Assembly: GCF_900112335.1 (NCBI RefSeq)
Contig: NZ_FOLG01000009.1
Span: forward strand, 144,459-208,458
Length of the DNA stretch: 64,000 nucleotides
Reading direction: 5' to 3'
Origin: Tropicimonas isoalkanivorans
GTDB lineage: Bacteria; Pseudomonadota; Alphaproteobacteria; Rhodobacterales; Rhodobacteraceae
Part shown: one piece after another, positions 38,715 to 48,054 of the stretch
Layout of the letters: each line of letters opens with the position of its first letter
Numbering within the stretch: the stretch's first letter is position 1
Program-made: the position numbers and the translations under genes
Notes under the pieces: model-generated
What the model was told of the DNA's origin: nothing
What the model saw: the letters and a program-made list of their open reading frames with translations, nothing else
The model's database searches: none

Positions 38715-40022
38715 TCAGAGCACGTAGCGGCTCAGATCGGCCGACCGGGCCAGTTCGCCCAGGTTCTTCTCCACGAAGTCCGCATCGACCGAAACCGCCT
38801 GCCCGGCCTGGTCGGGCGCGGCGAAGCTCAGTTCCTCGAAAACCCGTTCCATCACGGTGTAAAGCCGCCGTGCGCCGATGTTCTCGATCGCCTCGTTGAC
38901 GTCCGCCGCGATCCGCGCCAGCGCCGCGATCCCGTCCTCGGTGAAGCTCACCTCCACCTCCTCCGTCGCCATCAGCGCGGTGTATTGCCGGGTCAGCGCG
39001 TTGTCGGTTTCCGTAAGGATTCGCACGAAGTCCTGTTCCGTCAGCGCCCTGAGTTCCACCCGGATCGGCAGCCGCCCCTGCAATTCGGGCAGCAGGTCCG
39101 ATGGTTTGGCGATGTGGAACGCGCCACTGGCAATGAACAGGATGTGGTCGGTCTTTACGGGCCCATGTTTGGTGCTGACCGTGGTGCCCTCGATCAGCGG
39201 CAGCAGGTCGCGCTGCACACCCTCGCGGCTCACGTCGCCGCCGCGCGCTTCCTGACGGGCACAGACCTTGTCGATCTCGTCGATGAAAACAATGCCGTTT
39301 TCCTGCACCGACTCCAACGCCACCCGCGTCACCATCTCGTCGTCCAGAAGCTTGTCGGCCTCCTCCGAGATCAGCACCTCGTAGCTGTCGGCAACCGTCA
39401 TCCGGCGTTTCACTGTCCGTCCGCCGAATGCCTTGCCGAAGATCGAGCCGAGGTCCATCGCGCCGATATTGGCGCCCGGCTGGCCCGGAATGTCGAACAT
39501 CGGCATGGCGGGGGCGCTTTCGGCCACCTCAAGTTCGATTACCGTGTCGTCCAGATCCCCGCGCTTCAGCTTGTCCCGGAACATCTCGCGGGTCTGCTCC
39601 CGCGCGTCCTTGCCGGCGATGGCTTCCACCACACGGTCTTCGGCATTTCGGTAGGCCTTGGCCTTTACCTCGTCGCGCATGTACTCGCGCGTCTGCTGGA
39701 TCGCGGCGTCCACCAGGTCACGTATGATCTGCTCCACGTCCCGGCCGACGTAGCCCACCTCGGTAAACTTCGTCGCTTCGACCTTGATGAAGGGCGCCCG
39801 CGCGAGCTTGGCCAGCCGGCGGGAGATCTCCGTCTTGCCGACGCCGGTCGGGCCGATCATCAGGATGTTCTTGGGGTAGACCTCTTCCTTCAGATCGTCC
39901 GCAAGCTGCTTGCGCCGCCAGCGGTTGCGAAGGGCCACGGCCACGGCGCGCTTGGCGTCCTTCTGGCCGATGATGAAACGGTCGAGTTCGCTCACGATCT
40001 CGCGGGGGGTCAGGTCGGTCAT
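38715..40022 (-). CDS. hslU: ATP-dependent protease ATPase subunit HslU
   Basis: A 435-residue AAA+ unfoldase for the HslV peptidase. Walker [11 protein letters not shown] is at about residues 57-66, followed by [28 protein letters not shown] (pore-loop region with GYVG), Walker [14 protein letters not shown] and the C-terminal sensor region [21 protein letters not shown]. The I-domain (residues ~110-230) shows the usual Ala/Asp-rich stretch. hslV is about 7.3 kb away rather than adjacent. Confidence 0.96.
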   Translation of the reverse strand: MTDLTPREIVSELDRFIIGQKDAKRAVAVALRNRWRRKQLADDLKEEVYPKNILMIGPTGVGKTEISRRLAKLARAPFIKVEATKFTEVGYVGRDVEQIIRDLVDAAIQQTREYMRDEVKAKAYRNAEDRVVEAIAGKDAREQTREMFRDKLKRGDLDDTVIELEVAESAPAMPMFDIPGQPGANIGAMDLGSIFGKAFGGRTVKRRMTVADSYEVLISEEADKLLDDEMVTRVALESVQENGIVFIDEIDKVCARQEARGGDVSREGVQRDLLPLIEGTTVSTKHGPVKTDHILFIASGAFHIAKPSDLLPELQGRLPIRVELRALTEQDFVRILTETDNALTRQYTALMATEEVEVSFTEDGIAALARIAADVNEAIENIGARRLYTVMERVFEELSFAAPDQAGQAVSVDADFVEKNLGELARSADLSRYVL

Positions 40023-40066
40023 GTCCTCTGCCTATCGGGTGGCGACGTTGCGGCCTAGGTAATCAT

Positions 40067-40099
40067 ATGCGCCGCCAACGCAAGGCATCGGCGGCGCAT
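40067..40099 (-). terminator. hairpin between qorB and hslU
   Basis: Perfect 10-bp inverted repeat ATGCGCCGCC (40067-40076) / GGCGGCGCAT (40090-40099) with a 13-base loop, in the gap after the qorB stop. It probably separates qorB from hslU, though it lacks a T-tract. Confidence 0.5.
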
Positions 40100-40145
40100 T
40101 CCTTCCGGGCCAGGCGACCCCCGGTCCCTCGGCCCGATGGCCAGA

Positions 40146-40994
40146 TCAGCCCCTCAAACCTGCCGCAACGATCTCGGACAGCGGTGTCGTCGGCCGGCCG
40201 ATCAGCTTGGAAAGGTCGTTGCCGTCATTGTACAGCGCCCCATCGGCGGCCTTGGCGTCGAAGCTGGCGAGCGCCTGCGGCCACGGCTCCGGCAGGCCGG
40301 CTTGTGACAGGGCCGCGGCATAGTCCGCTTCCGGCAGGTCGGTGTAGGGGATTGCCTTGCCGGTCTGCCCGGAGATATCGCCGGCAAGCTCGGTCAGCGT
40401 GTGCCCGTTGTCACCTGCCAGTTCGTAGACCTTGCCCTCCTGCCCTTCAGCCGTCAGCACCACCGCTGCCGCTTCGGCGAAGTCGTCCCGCGTCGCCCAG
40501 GATATCCGGCCCTCACCCGCCGCCCCGTAGAGCGCGCCGAGCTGCACCGCCGTCGGGATGGATGCGGCATGGTTCTCCGCGTACCAGCCATTGCGGAGGA
40601 GCGTGAACGGAATGCCGGACTCCCGGATCATCGCCTCTGTCTCCAAGTGCTCCGGCGCCAGGCTGAGCGGCGAGGTATCGGCCCGGAGCAAGCTGGTATA
40701 GACGATCCGTCCCACACCCGCCGCCTTCGCCGCCACGATCACATTGCGATGCTGCGGTGCCCGCTTGCCGACCTCGCTGCCGGAAATGAGGAGCAGCGTG
40801 TCCACCCCCTCCAGCGCGTCCGCCAGCGCGTCCGCCTGGTCATAGTCGAACGCCCGCGCGGTCACGCCGAGCCCCTCTGCCTTTTCCGGCGTCCGTGCGA
40901 GCGCAATGATTTCCTCGTCCCCGGCCCGCGCTTTCAGATGTTCGATCACGCGCTGGCCAAGCTGGCCCGTGGCTCCCGTAACGGCAATTGTCAT
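40146..40994 (-). CDS. qorB: NAD(P)H:quinone oxidoreductase, NmrA-like (QorB/YtfG type)
   Basis: A 282-residue NmrA-like reductase. It shows TGATGQLGQRVIEHL (nucleotide-binding loop), a quinone-site region LLLISGSEVGKRAPQHRNVIVAAKAAGVGRIVYTSLLRADTSPLSLAPEHLETE, and LLRNGWYAENH. These blocks closely match what I recall of E. coli YtfG (QorB). It would reduce quinones with NADPH and protect from quinone stress. It is divergent from a HxlR regulator, as in E. coli ytfG-ytfH. Confidence 0.9.
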   Translation of the reverse strand: MTIAVTGATGQLGQRVIEHLKARAGDEEIIALARTPEKAEGLGVTARAFDYDQADALADALEGVDTLLLISGSEVGKRAPQHRNVIVAAKAAGVGRIVYTSLLRADTSPLSLAPEHLETEAMIRESGIPFTLLRNGWYAENHAASIPTAVQLGALYGAAGEGRISWATRDDFAEAAAVVLTAEGQEGKVYELAGDNGHTLTELAGDISGQTGKAIPYTDLPEADYAAALSQAGLPEPWPQALASFDAKAADGALYNDGNDLSKLIGRPTTPLSEIVAAGLRG

Positions 40995-41041
40995 CTCTTG
41001 TCTCCATCAATGGCTTCGGTCTTGCGCTACATAACGAGATC

Positions 41042-41058
41042 ACTTACCTTTCGTAAGT
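41042..41058. promoter_or_regulatory. HxlR-type operator between qorB and its regulator
   Basis: Inverted repeat ACTTAC-CTTTC-GTAAGT in the 90-base divergent gap. HxlR (YtfH-type) proteins typically bind palindromes of the form GTAC/ACTTAC...GTAAGT, so this is the likely binding site controlling both genes. Its 6-bp half-sites are exact. Confidence 0.65.
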
Positions 41059-41084
41059 ACGTACAAATTTGTTAGTGTTAAAAA

Positions 41085-41498
41085 ATGTCGACCCACCCGA
41101 CCGAAATCCGGCCCGAACCGCTCTCGGCCAAGCTGCGCCGGGGCGATCTGCTCGCCGAAAAGTGCCCCTCCCGCGAGGTCCTGAAGCATGTCACCAGCCG
41201 TTGGGGCGTGCTTGTGCTGATCGTGCTGGAAACCGGAACTCACCGGTTCAGCGACCTGCGCCGCGCCGTCGGCGGTGTGAGCGAACGGATGCTGGCGCAA
41301 ACGCTGCAAAACCTCGAGAAGGACGGTCTCGTCCTCCGCCGCTCCTACGACGAGGTTCCGCCTCGCGTCGAGTACAGCCTCACCCCGCTGGGGCGGGAGG
41401 CGGCGCAGCATGTCCGCGCCCTGGCCGACTGGATCGAGCAGAGCCTGCCCCGCATCGCGGAGGTCTGGCAGGCCAACGGGGCCGCCCCGGACACGTGA
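41085..41498 (+). CDS. HxlR-family transcriptional regulator (YtfH-like)
   Basis: A 137-residue winged-helix protein with a conserved Cys in AEKCPSREVLKHVTSRWGVLVLIVLETGTHRFSDLRRAVGGVSERMLAQTLQNLEKDGLVLRRSY. HxlR proteins use an N-terminal Cys to sense oxidants or electrophiles such as quinones, which fits its divergent quinone reductase. The recognition helix is followed by the wing (VEYSLTPLG). Confidence 0.9.
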   Translation: MSTHPTEIRPEPLSAKLRRGDLLAEKCPSREVLKHVTSRWGVLVLIVLETGTHRFSDLRRAVGGVSERMLAQTLQNLEKDGLVLRRSYDEVPPRVEYSLTPLGREAAQHVRALADWIEQSLPRIAEVWQANGAAPDT

Positions 41499-41610
41499 CG
41501 CGGTTTCCCACGGCAATCCCCGCCGTGCCCCCTTGCCAGACTGGCCCGCGGCGATTCAAATGACCCAAAGCGGACGCACCGTCCGCGCGGCCACCCGGGA
41601 GAGCCTGCCG

Positions 41611-42399
41611 ATGCGGTCTACGATCTTCCTGCTCCTTGCTGCCTCATTTCTCGCGGCCTGCGGCGGCGGCACGCGCCAGACGGCCACCGTCTCAACCTCT
41701 GCGCTCCGCCCGATCGAGGTCGCCCACCCGACCTTCGGCGACCACGACCCGCACGACTGGCAGGGGCGCCGGCCCGTGAACTACCCGGTGCACGGCATCG
41801 ACGTATCGCGCTGGCAGGGTGACATCGACTGGTATCGTGCCCGCGCCGCCGGCGTGTCCTTCGTCTTCATCAAGGCGACGGAGGGCGTGGAGGAACTCGA
41901 TCCCAAATTCGCCACCCACTGGCGCGGCGCCGCCCGGGCCGGGATTCCGCGCGCGGCTTACCATTATTACTATTTCTGCGCTCCGGCCGCCGAGCAGGCG
42001 CGCTGGTTCATCGCCAACGTGCCGCGCAACGAGTCGGGCCTGCCCCACGTGCTGGACATGGAGTGGAATCACCGCTCCCCCACCTGCCGAGTGCGCCCCG
42101 ATGGTGCCACCGTCCGCGCCGAGGCCGACCGTTTCCTCGATATCCTGGAGCGCCACTATGGCCGCCGCCCCATCGTCTACACCACGGTGGATTTCTGGCG
42201 CGACACTGACATCGGCCGCCTGCCCGGCACCGAATTCTGGCTCCGCTCCGTCGCCGGCCACCCGCGCGAGACCTATCCCGGCGCACGCTGGACGTTCTGG
42301 CAGTACACCGGTACCGGCGCCATCGACGGCGTTCCGGGGCCGATCGACATCAACGTCTTCGCCGGCTCCCATGCGGCCTGGCAAAGCTGGGCGCGCTAG
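41611..42399 (+). CDS. GH25 lysozyme-like lipoprotein
   Basis: A 262-residue lipoprotein: signal MRSTIFLLLAASFLAAC ends in the lipobox LAAC, so residue 17 is lipidated. A glycoside hydrolase family 25 domain follows (HGIDVSRWQGDIDWYRARAAGVSFVFIKATEG, AAYHYYYFC, LPHVLDMEWN, WTFWQYTGTGAIDGVPGPIDINVF), with catalytic Asp/Glu in DMEW. It should cut the glycan of peptidoglycan in the periplasm. The start codon sits behind GGGAGAGCC. Confidence 0.9.
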   Translation: MRSTIFLLLAASFLAACGGGTRQTATVSTSALRPIEVAHPTFGDHDPHDWQGRRPVNYPVHGIDVSRWQGDIDWYRARAAGVSFVFIKATEGVEELDPKFATHWRGAARAGIPRAAYHYYYFCAPAAEQARWFIANVPRNESGLPHVLDMEWNHRSPTCRVRPDGATVRAEADRFLDILERHYGRRPIVYTTVDFWRDTDIGRLPGTEFWLRSVAGHPRETYPGARWTFWQYTGTGAIDGVPGPIDINVFAGSHAAWQSWAR

Positions 42400-42507
42400 C
42401 GCCCCTGTCTTTCGCCCGGATTGACCGGCGATCCGCCCACAACGGCAGGCGCATCGCGGGCCACACTGTCCGTTGCCATTCCCGCAGCGCGCGCCCATAG
42501 AGGCGCC

Positions 42508-43617
42508 ATGACCGCCCCCGACCTCGATATCTTCCTCGTCGCTCTTCCCGGCCTCGAACCGGCGCTCTGCGCCGAGGCCCGCGATTTGGGCTTCGATGCC
42601 ACTGCCGTTCCAGGCGGCGTCGAATTTCGTGGCGGCTGGCCCGACGTCTGGCGCGCGAACCTCAAGCTGCGCGGCGCCACCCGCGTTCTGGCCCGCCTCG
42701 GCAGCTTCCGCGCCTTCCACCTCGCGCAGTTGGACAAGCGCGCCCGCAAGTTCCCGTGGGCCGAGACGCTCCGCCCTGACGTTCCCGTCCGGGTGGAGGT
42801 CGCCTGCCACCGCTCGAAAATCTACCACCAGGGCGCCGCCGCCGAGCGGATCGAGCGCGCCATCTCGGAGACCCTGGGCGCGCCGATTTCCGAAACCGCT
42901 CCGGTGCAAGTCAAGGTCCGCATCGACGACAACCTCTGCACCATCTCCGTGGACACCTCCGGCCCCTCCCTGCACAAACGGGGCCACAAGGAAGCCGTCG
43001 GCAAGGCGCCCCTGCGCGAAACCATGGCCGCCCTTCTGCTCCGGGAGTGCGGGTTCACCGGCGCGGAGCCGGTGCTGGACCCGATGTGCGGCTCCGGCAC
43101 CTTCGTCATCGAGGCCGCCGAAATCGCCGCTGGTTTCGACGCCGGCCGTGCCCGCAGCTTCGCTTTCGAGCAGCTTGCAAGCTTCGACCCCGCGCAATGG
43201 CAGGCGATCCGCGCGGCCTCCGCCCCTCGGACCCCGGCCGCGCGGTTCTACGGCTCCGACCGGGATGCCGGTGCGATCCGGATGAGCCAGGCCAACGCCG
43301 AGCGCGCTGGCGTGGCGGAGTGGACCGACTTCGCCACTCGCCCCATCGGCGACCTGCCCCGTCCCGATGGTCCGCCGGGCCTCGTCATGGTCAACCCGCC
43401 CTATGGCGCCCGCATCGGCAACCGCAAGCCGCTCTTCGCCCTCTACGGCAGTCTCGGGGAGGTTCTGCGCGAGCGGTTTTCCGGCTGGCGCGTCGGGCTG
43501 ATCACGACCGACATGGGCCTGGCGAAGGCCACCTCCCTGCCCTTTGAGCCGCCCGGCCCGCCCATCGCCCACGGTGGCCTGAAGGTCCGCCTCCTGCGGA
43601 CGGGGTCGCTTCCTTAA
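42508..43617 (+). CDS. THUMP-domain 23S rRNA m2G methyltransferase (RlmL/K-type)
   Basis: A 369-residue methyltransferase with N-terminal ferredoxin-like and THUMP region (FLVALPGLEPALCAEARDLGFDATAVPGGVEFRGGWPDVWRANLKLR) and a C-terminal Rossmann methylase domain with DPMCGSGTFVIEAAEIA and the catalytic NPPYG. It likely modifies a 23S rRNA guanosine (position 2445 by homology with RlmL). MTAPDLDIFLV was taken as start; an earlier start would add an unconserved stretch. It overlaps the convergent ktrB gene by 4 bases. Confidence 0.85.
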   Translation: MTAPDLDIFLVALPGLEPALCAEARDLGFDATAVPGGVEFRGGWPDVWRANLKLRGATRVLARLGSFRAFHLAQLDKRARKFPWAETLRPDVPVRVEVACHRSKIYHQGAAAERIERAISETLGAPISETAPVQVKVRIDDNLCTISVDTSGPSLHKRGHKEAVGKAPLRETMAALLLRECGFTGAEPVLDPMCGSGTFVIEAAEIAAGFDAGRARSFAFEQLASFDPAQWQAIRAASAPRTPAARFYGSDRDAGAIRMSQANAERAGVAEWTDFATRPIGDLPRPDGPPGLVMVNPPYGARIGNRKPLFALYGSLGEVLRERFSGWRVGLITTDMGLAKATSLPFEPPGPPIAHGGLKVRLLRTGSLP

Positions 43618-44945
43618 CCCAGGTGCACTCGCCCCTCGGGAAACTTCACGCGCGGCGGCTGCCGTGTCGCCAGCAGGTACCCGAAGGTCAGCGGTCCGAC
43701 CCGGCCCATGAACATCAGGAAGATCACCACCGTACGCCCGATGTCGTCGAGCTTGCCCGTCGCCCCGCGACTGAGCCCCGTGGTGCCGAAGGCCGAGGCG
43801 ATCTCGAACGCGAGGTCGAGGAAGTCCCCATCGTGAGAGATCGACACGAAGAACAAGCCCGACAGCATCGTCAGCATCGCAATCGTCGTCAGCGCCATCA
43901 CCTTCAGCACCTGTTCCTGCCCGATCCGCCGCCCGAAGGCATTCGGCGCGCTCCGCTGAAAGAACGCCACCGTCGCCAGCAGGGCCACCATCAGCGTCGT
44001 CACCTTGATCCCGCCGGCGGTGGAAGCGCTGCCGCCGCCCACCAGCATCAGCGAAATCATCACCAGCGCGGTGCTGTCGTGAATATGCGCCAGATCGAGC
44101 GTGCTGAACCCCGCCGTCCGCGTCGTGACGGACTGGAACCAGCTCGCGGTCACCTTCGCGCCGGTTGTCTCCAGCCCGCCCAGCGTCGCCGGGTTGGTCC
44201 ATTCCAGCACGGCGAACGCGATCATGCCGCCGATGGTAAGGAACGCTGAGCCCAGCAGCATCAGCTTGGAATGCAGGCTCAGCGTCCGCCAGCGCCGTTT
44301 TTCCACGAGTTCGCTGATCACGACGAAGCCGAGCCCCCCGATCATGAAGAGCGCCGGCACCGCGATGTTGATGACCGGGTTCGCCACCCACGGCGCAAGG
44401 CTGTCGGCCCTGAGCCCGAATCCGGCATTGTTGAAGGCCGACACCGTGTGAAACAGCGCGTACCACAGCCCGCGCACCACCCCCATTTCCGGCACGAAGA
44501 CGGTGGCGAGCACCACCAGCCCCGCCGCTTCCACCACGAGGGAGATCCGCAGCACCGACCCCGCGAGCCCCATGAGGTCGTGCGCAGTGCCCTGGTTCAG
44601 GTCCTCCCGCAGCACGTTCCGGGACGGCGTGCCGATCCGGACCCCCAGAGTGGACAGCAGAAGCACGGCAAAGGTCATCAGCCCGACCCCGCCGATCTGT
44701 ATCAGCACGAGCACGACGATCTGGCCGAACAACGTCAGGTCGGTTCCCGCATCCACGACCGACAGCCCCGTCACCGTGACCGCCGAGGTCGCCGTGAACA
44801 GGGCATCACCGATACTGATCGGCCGCGTCGTCCCGATGGGCAGCATCAAGAGCGCCGTACCAAGCAGGATCAACGAGCTGTAGAGCGCGGCCAGCAGCAC
44901 CGGCGGCGCGGGCGGAAACAGCTTCCGACGGGGCTTGCGCGCCAT
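43614..44945 (-). CDS. ktrB: KtrB-type potassium channel subunit
   Basis: A 443-residue Trk/Ktr/HKT-family membrane protein with four repeated M1-P-M2 units. The pore-loop Gly residues are visible in TSAVTVTGLSVVD, SAFNNAGFGL, TTRTAGFSTLD and ASAFGTTGLSRG. Length and sequence favour KtrB over TrkH. Together with ktrA upstream (2-base gap) it would take up K+ (or Na+/K+) driven by membrane potential. Confidence 0.88.
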   Translation of the reverse strand: MARKPRRKLFPPAPPVLLAALYSSLILLGTALLMLPIGTTRPISIGDALFTATSAVTVTGLSVVDAGTDLTLFGQIVVLVLIQIGGVGLMTFAVLLLSTLGVRIGTPSRNVLREDLNQGTAHDLMGLAGSVLRISLVVEAAGLVVLATVFVPEMGVVRGLWYALFHTVSAFNNAGFGLRADSLAPWVANPVINIAVPALFMIGGLGFVVISELVEKRRWRTLSLHSKLMLLGSAFLTIGGMIAFAVLEWTNPATLGGLETTGAKVTASWFQSVTTRTAGFSTLDLAHIHDSTALVMISLMLVGGGSASTAGGIKVTTLMVALLATVAFFQRSAPNAFGRRIGQEQVLKVMALTTIAMLTMLSGLFFVSISHDGDFLDLAFEIASAFGTTGLSRGATGKLDDIGRTVVIFLMFMGRVGPLTFGYLLATRQPPRVKFPEGRVHLG

Positions 44946-44946
44946 G

Positions 44947-45609
44947 TCAGAGGCTCGCGGCGAAGTCGCGAAGGTCGCCGCGCCGGCCGAGCAGGATCAG
45001 CTTGTCCTCAGCCTTCAGCGTCGGGTTTTCCGCATCCCCCCCGAGGAAATCCGTCCCCCGCATCACACCGAGACTGCGCAGCTTGAACTTGTCCATCAGC
45101 GCAAGGTCAACCAGCGCCTTGCCTTCGAGCTTTTCCGGGACGATGAAGTTCACCACGTGGAAGCCATTGCCCATACTCAGGAAATTCCGCATCCGTGGAT
45201 TGTGGAGCACCTGCGCGATACTCAGCCCCACTTCCTCCTCCGGCAGGATCACCCGTTCCGCGCCGAGCTTGCTCAGAATGCGGTGGTGCGTCCGGTTGAT
45301 CGCCTTCGCCCAGACCGTCTTCACCCCCACCATCCGGGCGTTGATCGTGGCCAGAACGTTGGATTCCAGATCCTCGCCAATCGCGATCAGCGCCACGTCG
45401 CAGTCCCCCAACCCGGTCTCGCGCAGGGCGGCCTCGTCGCGCGCGTCGGCGATCACGGCATAGGAAATGTCGTCGGCCACCGCGGCCACCGCGCGTTCGC
45501 TGATGTCGACTCCGATGACGTAGTCGCCAAACCGCGCCAGTTCCTTTGCGACGGTCGAGCCGAAGGTGCCCAGGCCGATGACGGCGAATGTACGATGCGC
45601 GTTGGCCAT
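44947..45609 (-). CDS. ktrA: KtrA-type RCK regulatory subunit
   Basis: A 220-residue single RCK protein with Rossmann fold GLGTFGSTVAKELARFGDYVIGVD and a C-terminal RCK_C domain (GLSIAQVLHNPRMRNFLSMGNGFHVVNFIVP). It forms an octameric ring that gates the channel by ATP/ADP and c-di-AMP in relatives. Start at MANAHRTFAVIG with AGGTG upstream. It sits between trkH and ktrB in one operon; its short length (about half a two-RCK TrkA) is typical of KtrA. Confidence 0.88.
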   Translation of the reverse strand: MANAHRTFAVIGLGTFGSTVAKELARFGDYVIGVDISERAVAAVADDISYAVIADARDEAALRETGLGDCDVALIAIGEDLESNVLATINARMVGVKTVWAKAINRTHHRILSKLGAERVILPEEEVGLSIAQVLHNPRMRNFLSMGNGFHVVNFIVPEKLEGKALVDLALMDKFKLRSLGVMRGTDFLGGDAENPTLKAEDKLILLGRRGDLRDFAASL

Positions 45610-45709
45610 GAAAACACCTGCAAGACTTTGGGACGAGCCCACTATTGACGATTCGACGTCCGATACAACCATGAGCCGCCGCCCCATGCGTCGGGCGGGC
45701 TGCTGAGCC

Positions 45710-47128
45710 CTACGCCATCGCTCCCCAGAACTTCGGGAAGAGCAACACATAAACCGTCAGGATCTCCAGCCGCCCCGCATACATGCCGAAGGAGAGGACC
45801 CACTTCGCCCCGTCCGGCAAGGACGAGAAGTTGCCCGCCGGCCCGATGATGTCGCCGATCCCCGGCCCGACGTTCGCCACGGCGGTCAACGCGCCGCTGA
45901 TCGCGGTCGACAGGTCGAGCCCGTAGAAATCGAGCGCCATCGCGATCCAGAAGATCGTGGAGCAGTACAGCACGAGGAACGTCATGACCCCGCTCTGCAC
46001 GCCCCAGTCGATGGGCTTCCCATCGTATTTTACGGTGACGATGCCGCTGGGGAACCGGATGCGCTTGATCTCGGACGCGAAGCTGCGGACGCAGATAATC
46101 CAACGCATCATCTTCGCACCTCCCGCGGTGGACCCCGTGCAGCCACCAACCGCCGTCAGGCTCAGGAACGCGACCGTCACGAACGGCTCCCAGGTGGTGT
46201 AATCCGTCGTCGCATAGCCCGTCGTGGTGACGACCGACACCACGTTGAACGCGACGAGCCGCAGGGTTTCGAGCACCGGACTGCCATTCGCCAGAACGTG
46301 CCACGCGGTCAGGATCAGGATCACGACCACCAGCATGCTCACCAGCCACTGCACCTGCTCGCTCCGCACCCGCCTGCGATGCAACAGCCTGATATACCAG
46401 GAAAACGGCAGCGCGCCCGCCAGCATGAACAGGGTGCCCGACCATTGCAGGTAGCCGCTCTGGAAATGCCCGAAGGACGCGTCCGACGTGGAGTAACCCC
46501 CCGTGGAGACCGTCGTCATCGCGTGCACGATGGCTTCGAACCCGGTCATCCCCCCGAAGGTGTAGACCAGGGTGCAGGATACCGTCAGCCCCGCATAGAC
46601 CCAGATCGTGGCCAGCGCGAAACGGGCTGCGCTGGCGAATTCCTTCTCGCCGTGTTCGGAGCTTTCCGTGCGGAACAGCTGCATCCCGCCCACGCGCATG
46701 ATCGGCAGCAGTGCGATGCCCACCACGATGAACCCGATGCCCCCCAGCCATTGCAGGATCGCCCGCCAGATCAGAATGCCCGGCTCGGTCGTGTCGAGCC
46801 CGATCATGACCGTCGATCCAGTGGTGGTGATACCCGACATCGCTTCGAAAAAGGCGTCGGTCGCGGTCATGTGCCAGAGCCAGAGCGGCAACGCCCCGGC
46901 GGCCGCGGCGGTCACCCACGCGCTGCTGGTCAGCACGAAGGAGTGCAGCCGGTGCAGGTGCCCCCTGCGCGCGGAGGAGGCGATGCACAGCAAGCCGCCG
47001 ACAAAGGCGGAGAGCAGCGCCGCCTCCAGAAAAACGCCGCGCGTCCCGGAATAGGCCAGCCCGGTCAGGCCCATGAGGCCGCCCATGCCGAGCAACAGGA
47101 GTCCGTTGACAAAGACGACGAAATGCAT
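45710..47128 (-). CDS. trkH: TrkH-type potassium channel subunit
   Basis: A 472-residue Trk-family membrane protein. Pore loops are seen in FFEAMSGITTTGSTVM, HAMTTVSTGGYSTSD, VVTTTGYATTDY and GALTAVANVGPGIGDI. TrkH is longer than KtrB because of two extra N-terminal helices (MHFVVFVNGLLLLGMGG...). The chosen ATG (MHFVV) follows the usual TrkH N-terminus. It is the first gene of the trkH-ktrA-ktrB operon. Confidence 0.88.
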   Translation of the reverse strand: MHFVVFVNGLLLLGMGGLMGLTGLAYSGTRGVFLEAALLSAFVGGLLCIASSARRGHLHRLHSFVLTSSAWVTAAAAGALPLWLWHMTATDAFFEAMSGITTTGSTVMIGLDTTEPGILIWRAILQWLGGIGFIVVGIALLPIMRVGGMQLFRTESSEHGEKEFASAARFALATIWVYAGLTVSCTLVYTFGGMTGFEAIVHAMTTVSTGGYSTSDASFGHFQSGYLQWSGTLFMLAGALPFSWYIRLLHRRRVRSEQVQWLVSMLVVVILILTAWHVLANGSPVLETLRLVAFNVVSVVTTTGYATTDYTTWEPFVTVAFLSLTAVGGCTGSTAGGAKMMRWIICVRSFASEIKRIRFPSGIVTVKYDGKPIDWGVQSGVMTFLVLYCSTIFWIAMALDFYGLDLSTAISGALTAVANVGPGIGDIIGPAGNFSSLPDGAKWVLSFGMYAGRLEILTVYVLLFPKFWGAMA

Positions 47129-47253
47129 GCCGGGCGAAGCGTCCAAACCTGCGCTAGGGTGAAGGCGACAGTCGCCTTGCCGGAACTTGCGGAACCGCGT
47201 TGCCGCAGCTCCGCCGACAGCAAATACCAAGCATCGGACGGCGGAAATGGCAA

Positions 47254-47287
47254 GAGGGCGCCGCGCCGCGATGCGCTGGACGCCCTC
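47254..47287 (-). terminator. hairpin between hslV and trkH
   Basis: Inverted repeat GAGGGCG (47254-47260) / CGCCCTC (47281-47287) with a 20-base loop, 24 bases past the hslV stop. Plausible as terminator of hslV; no T-tract. Confidence 0.4.
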
Positions 47288-47311
47288 CCCTCTATGCTCT
47301 GGCCCCGGAGG

Positions 47312-47869
47312 TCAGCGCGCGATGCGCTCGACCGTCAGATTTCCGTTGGTATAGACGCAGATGTCTGCTGCGATCGCCATCGCCTTGCGCGCGATCTCTT
47401 CCGCGCCCATGTCGCCCTCGATCATCGCCCGGGCAGCGGCGAGCGCATAGTTGCCGCCCGATCCAATGGCGGCAATGCCATGCTCGGGTTCCAGCACGTC
47501 CCCCGCTCCGGTGATGATCAGAAGCTCCTTGCCATCCGTCACGATCAGCATCGCTTCGAGCTTCTGCAGGTACTTGTCCGTGCGCCAGTCCTTCGCCAGC
47601 TCCACCGCCGCGCGCTGCAACTGGCCCGGCGTCGCCTCCAGCTTCGCTTCCAGCCGCTCCAGCAGCGTGAAGGCATCGGCCGTGGAGCCTGCAAAGCCGC
47701 AGACCACATCCTGCCCACCCGGGCTGAGCCGGCGCACCTTGCGGGCGGTTCCCTTGATCACCGTCTGGCCCAGGCTCACCTGCCCGTCGCCCGCGACGAC
47801 CACCTCGTCGCCCTTCCTGATTCCGATGATCGTCGTCCCGTGCCAGCCGGGAAAATCGCTGTCGGCCAT
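47312..47869 (-). CDS. hslV: ATP-dependent protease peptidase subunit HslV
   Basis: A 185-residue N-terminal-nucleophile protease that pairs with HslU. The catalytic Thr is Thr12 of [20 protein letters not shown], exposed after removal of an 11-residue propeptide, followed by [53 protein letters not shown]-terminal end is [10 protein letters not shown] longer frame upstream would start in the trxA terminator region and is not real. Confidence 0.96.
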   Translation of the reverse strand: MADSDFPGWHGTTIIGIRKGDEVVVAGDGQVSLGQTVIKGTARKVRRLSPGGQDVVCGFAGSTADAFTLLERLEAKLEATPGQLQRAAVELAKDWRTDKYLQKLEAMLIVTDGKELLIITGAGDVLEPEHGIAAIGSGGNYALAAARAMIEGDMGAEEIARKAMAIAADICVYTNGNLTVERIAR

Positions 47870-47999
47870 ATTCGTCTCCACTTCGTCCGCCCCTATATGG
47901 GCCCTCCCGCCCTGCCCCTCAACCGGCTTGCGCACCGCTTGGCGGGGGCGAGTATCGGCCGAAAAATCGTGCCAGGTGGCACCGTTGCGTCTGCCCACG

Positions 48000-48020
48000 A
48001 AAAAGGGCGCCGCAGCGCCC
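48000..48020 (-). terminator. intrinsic terminator after trxA
   Basis: On the minus strand the stem GGGCGC-TGCG-GCGCCC is followed directly by TTTTT: the classical Rho-independent form. It lies 35 bases past the trxA stop (trxA ends the long operon from the PAS gene or tsaE) and separates it from hslV. Confidence 0.8.
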
Positions 48021-48054
48021 CTCGTCGTCTCGGATCGGTCGAAACGGACCCGCC

